Below are positions 1 to 7,200 of a DNA stretch of 16,714 nt, in pieces. Source of the stretch: Methylovirgula sp. (GTDB lineage Bacteria; Pseudomonadota; Alphaproteobacteria; Rhizobiales; Beijerinckiaceae); assembly GCA_030044485.1 (NCBI GenBank), contig JASHVQ010000010.1, positions 1 through 16,714 of the forward strand, given 5' to 3'. Below the pieces are notes generated by a model. The model saw only the letters and a list, made by a program, of their open reading frames with translations. It made no database searches and was not told the origin of the DNA. A program made the translations under genes and the position numbers. Every line of letters starts with the position of its first letter. The stretch's first letter is position 1.

Positions 1-185
1 GTCAGATGCTCGAGCCGCGACAGGCCGAGAAAGCCGCAAGTCCCCTTGATCGTATGAAACAGCCTGAAGATCTTGCCGATGGCGCTGTCGTTCGAAGGAT
101 CGCGTTCGAACAGAACAAGCTGTTCGCCGGCCGCTTCGATGTGCTCGGTCGTCTCAACCAGGAAATCGTTGAGCAATTCGTCCAT
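1..185 (-). CDS. cheA: Chemotaxis histidine kinase CheA, N-terminal Hpt part (cut by window edge)
   Basis: CheA is the kinase that takes signals from chemoreceptors and phosphorylates CheY and CheB. Only the first 61 codons are in the window; the rest lies beyond position 1. The translation begins MDELLNDFLVETTEHIEAA and contains FRLFHTIKGTCGFLGLSRLE, the P1/Hpt signature, with the phosphorylated His at residue 44. That motif is highly conserved in alphaproteobacterial CheA. The start is the ATG at 185; an in-frame TAA lies only five codons upstream, so no longer start is possible. There is no clear Shine-Dalgarno sequence. The gene follows chpT on the same strand after a 128 bp gap, which holds a CtrA-like box. 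The frame is easy to miss because so little of it is present. The identity is secure for the Hpt domain. Other kinases with a CheA-like Hpt (for example hybrid CheA-CheY) cannot be excluded from this piece. Confidence 0.88.
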   Translation of the reverse strand, partial: MDELLNDFLVETTEHIEAAGEQLVLFERDPSNDSAIGKIFRLFHTIKGTCGFLGLSRLEHL

Positions 186-232
186 GGCCTCGGCCGCAAC
201 TTACTCTACGCTTGGCCAGGACTATGGCCCCG

Positions 233-266
233 ATCCGTTAAGGAGCTTTGAAGGCCAATCCGTTAA
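233..266. repeat. Direct repeat of ATCCGTTAA (two copies, 25 bp apart) in the cheA-chpT gap
   Basis: The 9-mer ATCCGTTAA occurs at 233-241 and again at 258-266. Each copy contains a TTAAC half-site on the minus strand. The first is part of the CtrA-like box; the second has only a poor partner half (2 of 4). The two copies are about 2.4 helical turns apart. Two tandem half-sites next to the cheA start suggest a regulator binding region, but a chance repeat of 9 bp is possible. Confidence 0.5.
237..252 (-). promoter_or_regulatory. Putative CtrA binding box upstream of cheA
   Basis: Read on the minus strand the site is TTCA, seven bases, then TTAAC, against the CtrA consensus TTAA-N7-TTAAC (8 of 9 positions). 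It ends 52 bp upstream of the cheA ATG, a fitting place for an activator site over a promoter. CtrA is known to control motility and chemotaxis genes in many alphaproteobacteria. Binding here is inferred from the motif only. Confidence 0.45.
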
Positions 267-313
267 AACTTTTGGAAAAACGCGCGATTTCGACGCCGAA
301 AATCGCGCCGCGC

Positions 314-985
314 CTAAGCTGTTGCAGCAGCCATTGCGCTGGCCTGAGCGGGGCAGGCCTCGAGCCGCACAAGATCGGCGCTGACCGCGACGCTGAGTGT
401 CAGGTTCGCGGCGCGCGCCACGAGCCCCGCGTAGAAGGGCTGGATTCCTTGCGCGTCGACCTGGTTATTTTCCGGCTTGCCGGCGAGCAGCTGCGGGACG
501 TGGCTCGCAAGCCTCGCATTGGCGCCCTTCGCCTCGACCTCGATCCGCGTGATCTGTTCGCCGCCGCACACTTTCACGCGGATCTCTCCGCCGCGCGGAA
601 TGGCGGCCGCGGCGATGAGGCACAGATTGAGTACGAGCTTCACCTTGTCCTTCGGCATGAGGACGCGCGGCACGTCCCATTCGAGTTTCGTACGGTCGTC
701 GGCGAGAAGCCCGCGCGCCACCTGTTCGGCATCGCCCGTGTCGATCGCCGCGCCGGCCGAGCCGGCCGCGCCGAAGGCGAGCCTGCAGAACTGCAGCCGC
801 GCCGAGGCGGTGCGGGCGCTCTTTTTGACGAGGTCGAGCGCGAATCCGCGCATCTCGGCATCTTTCTCTTCCTCGAGCACTTCGAGCCCGTTGACGATGG
901 CACCGACGGGGCTGATGACGTCATGGCAGACGCGCGAACAGAGAAGCGCCGCGAGGTCGAGGGGGTTGAGCGCGAATTCGGTCAT
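314..985 (-). CDS. chpT: Histidine phosphotransferase ChpT
   Basis: ChpT passes phosphate from the hybrid kinase CckA to the master cell-cycle regulator CtrA and to CpdR in alphaproteobacteria. The protein is 223 residues, close to the family length. The N-terminal helix carries LLCSRVCHDVISPVGAIVNG, the ChpT/DHp-like phosphorylation motif with His21. It is followed by the second helix (EVLEEEKDAEMRGFALDLV) and a degenerate HATPase-like C-terminal half without ATP-binding boxes, as known for ChpT. I chose the ATG at 985 because AAGGAA lies about six bases upstream and the protein then begins MTEFALNPLDLAALL. The open frame runs on to 1069, but that extension looks non-coding. cheA lies downstream on the same strand after 128 bp, so the two might be co-transcribed, though a separate cheA promoter is suggested by the CtrA-like box. 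The assignment is firm at family level. Confidence 0.92.
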   Translation of the reverse strand: MTEFALNPLDLAALLCSRVCHDVISPVGAIVNGLEVLEEEKDAEMRGFALDLVKKSARTASARLQFCRLAFGAAGSAGAAIDTGDAEQVARGLLADDRTKLEWDVPRVLMPKDKVKLVLNLCLIAAAAIPRGGEIRVKVCGGEQITRIEVEAKGANARLASHVPQLLAGKPENNQVDAQGIQPFYAGLVARAANLTLSVAVSADLVRLEACPAQASAMAAATA

Positions 986-1268
986 TTTTATTCCTTCGAG
1001 GGTCGAAGAGCGGGGCGAAAGCCGGGCTGCGCGGGCGCGAGCGGGCAAACGACCGCTGCGTTGCAGCACGCGAAGGCTTACGCGACCCCACCTGAAATCC
1101 GCACCTTAGACGCGGCGGATTAAAAACTGACGAATCACGAAAAATCTCGTTGTGGCTTCTAGTTGCACGTTGGCTCCTGGTTTGCAAATCGGAGCTTGGC
1201 AGGGGCGCCTAGACTTGAAACGCGGCCCAATTTGCCGCATGCAAAGCGGCCGCGACACCCGAGATCCT

Positions 1269-2129
1269 ATGCCCGTCAAGACGAGCCAAACTCACGATCG
1301 CCTCGGCCTCAATTACGATGCCGTCGCCGAGGTCTTCGCAGAACTCGCCTCGGCGGCCGGCGCCGCGGTCATGCGTTTCTACAAAGGCGACAGCAACGTT
1401 CAGACGAAGGCCGACCAAAGCCCGGTCTGCGATGCGGATGTCGCGGGCGAGGCCATCATTCTCGAAGGTCTCGCGGCGCACCTGCCGGATCTGCCGGTCA
1501 TATCCGAGGAGGCGGCCGCCAACGGCGCGGCGGCGCGGCTCGCCGATAGTTTCATCCTGGTCGATCCGATCGACGGAACGCGCGAGTTCTTGGCCGGGAA
1601 GGACGAATTCACCGTCAACATCGGGCTCGTCGTGAACGGCGAGCCGAAAGCCGGCGTCGTCTACGCGCCGGCGCTTGAACTGATGTGGATGGCCGGCAGG
1701 AAGCCCGCTTCCTTTTCGCTTCTTCCGGGCGCGAAATTGCCGCCCGCCGGCAAGCGCCACCGCATTCATGTGCGGCGTCCCGAATCGGACGGCCTGATCG
1801 CCTTGACGAGTTGGTCGCACACCGACCCGCGCACCTCGACCTTCCTTTCCAAACTGCCCGTCAAGGAGCGCCGTATGATCGGCTCTTCCTTGAAATTCTG
1901 CGCCATCGCCGATGGCTCCGCCGATATCTACCCGCGCTTCGGGGCGACCATGGAATGGGATACGGCGGCAGGCGACGCCATTCTGCGGGCCGCCGGCGGG
2001 ATCGTGCTCGCCCGCGACGGCCAGCCGCTTCGCTACGGCAAGAGCGCCGCGAAGTTCATGAACGGCTCTTTCGTCGCTTGCGGAGACCGCGCGTCGGTGC
2101 CGGCGCATCTCGGCGCAAGATTGGCGTAA
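1269..2129 (+). CDS. cysQ: 3'(2'),5'-bisphosphate nucleotidase CysQ
   Basis: CysQ removes the 3'-phosphate from PAP and PAPS, recycling the by-product of sulfate assimilation and sulfotransfer; it is a Mg-dependent enzyme of the inositol monophosphatase superfamily. The 286-residue protein has the family metal-binding set: PVISEE (Glu80-Glu81), LVDPIDGTREF (Asp99-Pro-Ile-Asp-Gly-Thr, residues 99-104) and the C-terminal EWDTAAGDAIL (Asp231). GTREF after the DPIDGT motif is typical of CysQ rather than of inositol monophosphatase proper. The ATG at 1269 (MPVKTSQ) gives the usual CysQ N-terminus; the frame is open upstream to 1152, with another ATG at 1240, but neither has a good ribosome binding site. 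The gene is divergent from chpT across a 283 bp gap in which I recognise no clear signal. Its stop codon overlaps the putative CtrA box of the following gene. Confidence 0.93.
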   Translation: MPVKTSQTHDRLGLNYDAVAEVFAELASAAGAAVMRFYKGDSNVQTKADQSPVCDADVAGEAIILEGLAAHLPDLPVISEEAAANGAAARLADSFILVDPIDGTREFLAGKDEFTVNIGLVVNGEPKAGVVYAPALELMWMAGRKPASFSLLPGAKLPPAGKRHRIHVRRPESDGLIALTSWSHTDPRTSTFLSKLPVKERRMIGSSLKFCAIADGSADIYPRFGATMEWDTAAGDAILRAAGGIVLARDGQPLRYGKSAAKFMNGSFVACGDRASVPAHLGARLA

Positions 2130-2141
2130 TTCTCCGTTAAC
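2126..2141 (+). promoter_or_regulatory. Putative CtrA binding box upstream of eipA
   Basis: The sequence is GTAA, seven bases, then TTAAC, matching TTAA-N7-TTAAC at 8 of 9 positions; it continues as TTAACCAT, a form also described for CtrA half-sites. It lies 55-70 bp upstream of the eipA ATG and overlaps the cysQ stop codon. In Brucella abortus eipA is reported to be directly activated by CtrA, which makes this match more believable than a motif alone. Binding in this organism is inferred. Confidence 0.58.
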
Positions 2142-2196
2142 CATGCTCGTTGAGAGTCGCGTTATCCGAAAGCACGCGCCATATCGGGAGGCGTCC

Positions 2197-2790
2197 ATGC
2201 GCGCATTTTCGCGTCGAGAAATTACCGCCAAACTGGCGTTGATTGCCGCCGCCGGCACGGCTCTGAGCTGGCCGCGTGCGGCGCGCGCCACGACCGAGGA
2301 CAATTCCAACCAGTTCAGCGGCGACGAGATCATCCGTGCCGGGCACCATTTCTTCGGGACGATCTCGCGCGGACTCGCGGAGGTCGTCGAGGCCGCGACC
2401 CGGCGCTGGGGTCGGCCGAACGGCTATATTCTGGGGCAAGAAGCAAGCGGCGCTTTCGTCGGCGGCCTGCGCTACGGCGAAGGCGTCATGTACACGCGCA
2501 ATGCCGGCGACCTTAAAGTCTTCTGGCAGGGACCGTCGCTCGGCTTCGATGCCGGCGCCGATGGCGATCGCACCATGATGCTCGTCTACGGCCTGCCGGC
2601 GGTCAACGCGGTCTTTCGCCGATTCGGCGGCGTCGACGGTTCGGCCTATTTCGTGGGCGGGTTCGGAATGACCGCCTTGACGGCCGACAATATCGTCGTT
2701 GTGCCCATCCGCACCGGGGTTGGGGCGCGATTTGGCCTCAATCTTGGCTATTTAAAGTTCACGCCGCACGCGACTTGGAACCCGTTCTGA
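2197..2790 (+). CDS. eipA: Envelope integrity protein EipA family (DUF1134), secreted
   Basis: This is a DUF1134 protein, the family of Brucella EipA, a soluble periplasmic beta-barrel needed for envelope stress resistance. The 197-residue protein opens with an export signal: MRAFSRREI, a hydrophobic stretch at about residues 11-24, and an Ala-Arg-Ala cleavage site near residue 31. The SRRE pair resembles a twin-arginine motif but lacks the full consensus, so Sec or Tat export is open. The mature part has the family features: FFGTISRGLAEVVE, GRPNGYILGQEASGAFVGGL, the GEGVMYT strand, and a C-terminal run ending GLNLGYLKFTPHATWNPF. The start at 2197 is supported by GGGAGG five bases upstream; an in-frame ATG at 2143 would put 18 odd residues before the signal peptide. 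It follows cysQ after 67 bp, with a CtrA-like box between them, and is followed by a possible terminator. Confidence 0.92.
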   Translation: MRAFSRREITAKLALIAAAGTALSWPRAARATTEDNSNQFSGDEIIRAGHHFFGTISRGLAEVVEAATRRWGRPNGYILGQEASGAFVGGLRYGEGVMYTRNAGDLKVFWQGPSLGFDAGADGDRTMMLVYGLPAVNAVFRRFGGVDGSAYFVGGFGMTALTADNIVVVPIRTGVGARFGLNLGYLKFTPHATWNPF

Positions 2791-2808
2791 GGGCTTTGCG
2801 GCAACCTG

Positions 2809-2828
2809 CCGGCACTTGGCCGGGTTTT
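2809..2828 (+). terminator. Possible rho-independent terminator after eipA
   Basis: CCGGC and GCCGG form a perfect 5 bp stem around the loop ACTTG, followed by GTTTTG. It sits 19 bp after the eipA stop. The stem is short and the T run has only four bases, so it is a weak candidate; the outer AACC/GGTT pairing could lengthen it with bulges. Confidence 0.4.
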
Positions 2829-2885
2829 GCTCTCGGCTTGCTTAAGTGCCATATTTGACGGCGAAAGACTGCCGGATAGAGCCGC

Positions 2886-4103
2886 GTGATCGAGCAAATC
2901 ATGATCTTCGCGCTCGGGTTCCTGCTTGCAGGGCTCGCGGCGCTGGCCTTCGCGCCCGTCTTCTGGCGACGCGCGAACCGACTGACGCGTCGTCGGCTCG
3001 AAACCCAGGTTCCCCTTTCCGTCCAGGAAATCCTCGCGGAGAGGGACCAATTGCGGGCCGAATTCGCCGTCGAACAGCGGCGCATCGAACTGCGCGCCGC
3101 GCAAGTGAACCTGGCGCATGCCGCCGACCGCAGCGAACTCGGCCGGCGCGCCGCCGAAGTCAGCGACCTGAAGGACCTGCTTGCTTCGAGCGCCGCCGAA
3201 AACCATGAATATGAGCTTGCGCTCGCCAACGTGCAGCGCGAGCTCGCCCAGGCGAATGCCGAACTAGGCGCGGCCAGCAAGGCGCTCTTCGACGCCGAAG
3301 CGCTTTACGAACGCAAGCAGTCGGAGCTGCTCGATCTTGGCAAGGCGCATGAAGCGATGACCATGCTGGCCGAGGAACGGCTTGCAAACCACGCCGCCGC
3401 CGATGCGCGCGCCGTCGGATTGGAATTGCGGCTCGCCGACGTCAGCCGCATGCTGCTCGAGGCGGAGAAGCGCTTCACCGAACGAACGGCGCAGGCCGCC
3501 AAGCTCAGCGACTCGCTCGCGCTTTCGCGCCGCCATCTCGAATTGAGCGAAAACAACGGCGCCGCGTTGCAGAGAAAATTGGACGCCGAGGCGGTGCGCG
3601 CCGCGGCCGTCGGCCTGGAGTTCGAGGCGCTGCGTGCGCAGCGCGACGAGGATCAGGGGAAGTTGCGCGCCCTGACCGCCAAGCTCGGCGCAAACCAAGC
3701 GGCGCTCGAGGACGCCGGCCAGCGCGAAGAAGAGATTCGCGCGCAGCGCGACCGGCGACTCGAGAAGGCGCGCGAGGCGGAGCGCAACTTGGCCGAGAAA
3801 TACGAGCGCCTGCAGTCCGAATATGCCGCGCTGCAGGGCGCCCTCGACGTCGCACGCCGGCGTTGCGAGGCGCTCGAATCCGAAATGGTCGAGCGCGGGT
3901 TGCGCCCCAAAAAGCCTGCCGAGGCCGAGGATGGATCGACGCCGCATCGCGACGGCAATGGCGGCTTCGCACATCCGCCGCGCGCCGGCGAACCTGCTGC
4001 GCCCGGCGCGGAGAGCGCAGCCGAAGCGGAAAGAATGCGTGTCGCGCGCCCGGCTGTGCCGGACGACGGCCCCGGCGGAAGGCGCGACCACCTCAGATCC
4101 TGA
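2886..4103 (+). CDS. Membrane-anchored long coiled-coil protein of unknown function
   Basis: I do not recognise a named family. The 405-residue protein has one N-terminal membrane helix (about residues 5-27) followed by Arg/Lys-rich residues (WRRANRLTRRRLE), so the bulk should be cytoplasmic. Residues of about 45-345 are almost entirely Ala, Glu, Leu, Arg and Gln in heptad-like order, with repeated ERDQLRAE- and REEEIRAQRDR-like segments, which predicts a very long coiled coil. The last 60 residues are Pro/Ala/Gly/Glu-rich and probably disordered. Similar 'anchor plus coiled coil' proteins are common in Hyphomicrobiales and are often misnamed as chromosome segregation ATPases; no ATP-binding motif is visible here. 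The start is a GTG at 2886; an ATG at 2901 is the alternative, and neither has a strong ribosome binding site. It lies 95 bp after eipA on the same strand, and the tRNA-Glu promoter begins just after its stop. A scaffold or envelope-associated role is only a guess. Confidence 0.75.
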   Translation: MIEQIMIFALGFLLAGLAALAFAPVFWRRANRLTRRRLETQVPLSVQEILAERDQLRAEFAVEQRRIELRAAQVNLAHAADRSELGRRAAEVSDLKDLLASSAAENHEYELALANVQRELAQANAELGAASKALFDAEALYERKQSELLDLGKAHEAMTMLAEERLANHAAADARAVGLELRLADVSRMLLEAEKRFTERTAQAAKLSDSLALSRRHLELSENNGAALQRKLDAEAVRAAAVGLEFEALRAQRDEDQGKLRALTAKLGANQAALEDAGQREEEIRAQRDRRLEKAREAERNLAEKYERLQSEYAALQGALDVARRRCEALESEMVERGLRPKKPAEAEDGSTPHRDGNGGFAHPPRAGEPAAPGAESAAEAERMRVARPAVPDDGPGGRRDHLRS

Positions 4104-4111
4104 GAGCGAAG

Positions 4112-4139
4112 CTTGCCGGGCTCTGCCTGGGCCTATAGA
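4112..4139 (+). promoter_or_regulatory. Likely promoter of the tRNA-Glu gene
   Basis: CTTGCC (4112-4117), a 16 bp gap and TATAGA (4134-4139) form a housekeeping-type promoter, and transcription would begin a few bases before the tRNA at 4153. CTTG-type -35 boxes are common in alphaproteobacterial stable-RNA promoters. The element starts eight bases after the stop codon of the coiled-coil gene, so the tRNA can be transcribed on its own. Confidence 0.5.
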
Positions 4140-4152
4140 AGGCGAGAGCGCC

Positions 4153-4228
4153 GCTCCCTTCGTCTAGCGGCCCAGGACGTCGCCCTCTCACGGCGAAAAC
4201 AGGGGTTCGAGTCCCCTAGGGAGCGCCA
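4153..4228 (+). tRNA. tRNA-Glu (anticodon CTC)
   Basis: This is a complete 76-base tRNA with CCA encoded. The acceptor stem GCTCCCT (4153-4159) pairs with AGGGAGC (4218-4224), followed by discriminator G and CCA. The anticodon stem TCGCC/GGCGA encloses the seven-base loop CTCTCAC, giving anticodon CTC, which reads GAG. The T arm is AGGGG-TTCGAGT-CCCCT, and the D arm has GTC/GAC pairing around TAGCGGCCCAG. The long APC/GGDEF/EAL gene converges on it, its stop lying 20 bp further on. No integrase or repeated tRNA end is seen nearby. Confidence 0.97.
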
Positions 4229-4248
4229 GAAAGCAAGCCGCCATGCGC

Positions 4249-7200
4249 TCAAGCGGCGGCGACGGGCCTGCCGGAAATCGGCGGCCGGGAAGTCAGCAGC
4301 GGCGTGATCTCGGAGGCGGGCAAGGGTTTCGAATAGAGGTACCCCTGTCCGAAGGCGCAGCCGAGACGTCTAAGCTCTCTGGCTTCTTCGTAATTCTCGA
4401 TCCCCTCGGCGATCGCCTCCATTCGCAACCCCTTGGCCAGCGTCAGGATGGTGGTGACGACTTCTCTGGCTTCCGGCTTTTTCAAAAGATCGGCGACGAA
4501 GGATCTGTCGATTTTGAGATTGTCAAACGGAAAGCGGTGGAGATGGCCGAGAGAAGAATAGCCCGTCCCGAAATCGTCGATGCTCAGTTTTACGCCGATC
4601 GACTTGAGCTGCGACAATATGCTTGCGGCGCGTTGCGGATCGCCCATCGTGCAGCTTTCGGTCACTTCCAGTCGGATGGAGGCCGGATTGATCCTGGCTT
4701 CGTCCAAAACGAATTGCACATCGCGCGCGAGATTAGGTTCGGTAAATTGCCGGGGCGAAAGATTTACGCTCATGCTCAGATGCGGTGATTCGACGCGTTC
4801 CTGCCATGCGTACAACTGCCGGCAGGCTTCGCGGAGCACCCAAAATCCCAGCGGAATGATGATGCCCGTCTCTTCGGCGATCGAGATGAAATCGGCGGGG
4901 TGGACCAGGTCCCCGCCGGGCGTTTGCCAGCGAAGCAGCGCCTCGAATCCTTCGATTTTCTCGGTACGGAGCGATACGATCGGCTGATAGTGCAGCACAA
5001 ATTCGTTGTTGCTGAGTGCGCGGCGCAGTCTGGTCTGCAAATGCAAGCGCGCGGTCGCCTGGGCGTGCATCGAATCGTCGTAAATCTGCATCCGCGCTTC
5101 ACCGCGGCTCTTGGCGTAATACATCGCGAGATCGGCGTCTCGCAGAATATCGTCCGCGGCATTGTATGCCACGCAACTCGCGACGATTCCGATGCTGGCG
5201 GTGGCGTAAACTTCCTGACCTTCGACGACGAAGGGCGCCGAAAGCGCTTCCTCTATGCGCATCGCGGCGGCAATTGCATCTTCGGCTCCGTCGACCTCGG
5301 TGAGCAAGACGGTAAATTCGTCTCCTCCGAAGCGCGCCAGCATGTCGCTCACCGGCTCGCTGGTCATTGCGTGGCGTGAACGCTCCGTGCTGCGCAGCAG
5401 CCCGCGCAGCCGATCCGCAACCTCAAAAAGAAGGCCGTCGCCGGCGCCGTGGCCGAGGCTGTCGTTGACCCTTTTGAAGCCGTCCAGATCCAAGAAGAAC
5501 ACGGCGAAGTCCGTCGCCGCCCGCCCCTTTCTGGAAAGAGCCGCCTTGAGACGACGCATGAAGAAGGTGCGATTGGGCAAGCCGGTGAGAGGATCGTGCA
5601 ACGCGTCGCGAACCGCCTCTTCCTTGGCGCGAAGCAGTTCGGTCGCCAGCCGCTTTTCCTCTTGGATCGTGGTCGCCAGCGCATTGTTCGACGCGAGAAG
5701 CTGGGAGCGTGCCGCGCCGAGACCTTCGCGAGCCCGATCGAGCCCCATCGCGGCCAGCTTGACGCTCTGTTGCAAGGCGTTGAAGCTCACGGCCATCGCC
5801 CCAAGTTCGTCGCGCGAGTGGACCTCGACGGGGGTAACATCGGCGCAAGCGTGCGCGGCCTGCAAATTGCCTTCGCCCAAAGCATCCATCGCCCGCGCCA
5901 AATCCCGCACCGTGCCGTGCGCGAGCCGCTCCGCCGCTTCTTTAACCTCGTTGGCCGAGTGCGCGATCATGCCCGGCAGAACAAGGCCAACGCTGATTGT
6001 CAGGATCGCCACGAGGACGAAGATGTCCTCGAGTCCGACGACGAACACTTGGTTGTTGTCGGGAATGGCGCCGACGGCCAGCATGTAGCCTGCGGCGTCG
6101 AGCGCCAGAACGAGCAGCATAGCTCCCGTGAGCTTGACGTGCAGACTGCCGCCCAAGGGCCTCAGCCCGCGCCGCCAGCGATCCTCCAGTTTTCGCCATG
6201 CATAAAGCCCCGCTCCCGAATAGGCCATGAGCAGGCCGAATACGACGGTGGGCAAGCCGAACTGTTCGAATCCGAGCAGCGCGCTGCACCCCCAAACGCC
6301 GGCCGCGGCAAGCCCAAGTCCGACGGTGCCTTTGGGCGCGCGGAAAGGGCGAACCGCGTCGGGTGCGTCCCGGCGCAGCAGATAGACGGCCACGCTCGGG
6401 AGGCAAATTCCGATGAGATAGGTGAAGTTCGCGGCGGCAATCAGCCAAATCGGATCGCCGATGAGGAGAAAAAGGATCGCAAATCCCGCCGTGGCCAGCG
6501 TCGCGGCCCAAGGCGTGTCGGTCGGAAGGCGCAAGGCGAGGAAGCGCGGCGCAAGCCCGTCCTCCGAGAGTTGCGACATGGTCCGTGCCGCCCCGGCCAG
6601 CGGCTGCAACGTGCCGTGGAACATGTTGAACATCATGAAGCCGATGGCTGCCGACTTCGCGAAACTCCCGAAGACGGGCGCAAAGGTCGGGCCGAGAACT
6701 TCCAGCAGATCCCGCCCAAGCGCCGCCGGTCCCAAGGCGCCAAGCCAGATCAGCGGCAAGAAGGCGAAGTAGACGGCCGCCATGCCGGCGCTTGCCAGTG
6801 TCGCCCGCGGCACGTTGCGCGCCGGCGCAACCGTCTCGCCGACATGGCACGTAGCCGCTTCGAACGCGGGGGCGCCGAAGCCGATCAAATAGAGGCCCGC
6901 CATCATCGAGGTCAGCGCGCCAAACCAGCCGGGAAATGGCGCGGTCAAATGGAAGTCGAAGGCGCGCGCCCAATCCATGCCGCCGCTGAGGAGCGGCGCC
7001 AACATCGAGATGAACGCAAGACATGCCGAAGCCGCGGCGATCGGCAAGGCGAGATTCGCGACCCATCGGATGCCGCAAAGATTGACGCCGGTGAACAGCA
7101 GCACGAGCCCGCAGGCGATGACCGGAACCGGAATGCCGGGCAGGCACCATTGGTGGATGGCTGTTGCCGATAGGATCGCAGTCACGCCGCAGGTCGGGAC

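Noticed and set aside
248..1123. A 291-codon plus-strand frame over chpT
   Set aside because: ChpT on the minus strand has the phospho-His motif and a good ribosome binding site; the plus frame is its shadow.
1209..2333. A 374-codon minus-strand frame across cysQ and the start of eipA
   Set aside because: It covers two well-supported genes on the other strand and shows no recognisable motif.
4153..4250. tRNA-Glu as an attachment site of an integrated element
   Set aside because: No integrase, no repeated tRNA 3' end and no shift in base composition are seen on either side.
5449..7173. A 574-codon open frame on the plus strand, antisense to the permease-GGDEF-EAL gene
   Set aside because: Its product is an Arg/Glu/Gln-rich string without domain features, and the other strand encodes a fully recognisable protein; open antisense frames are normal in high-GC coding DNA.
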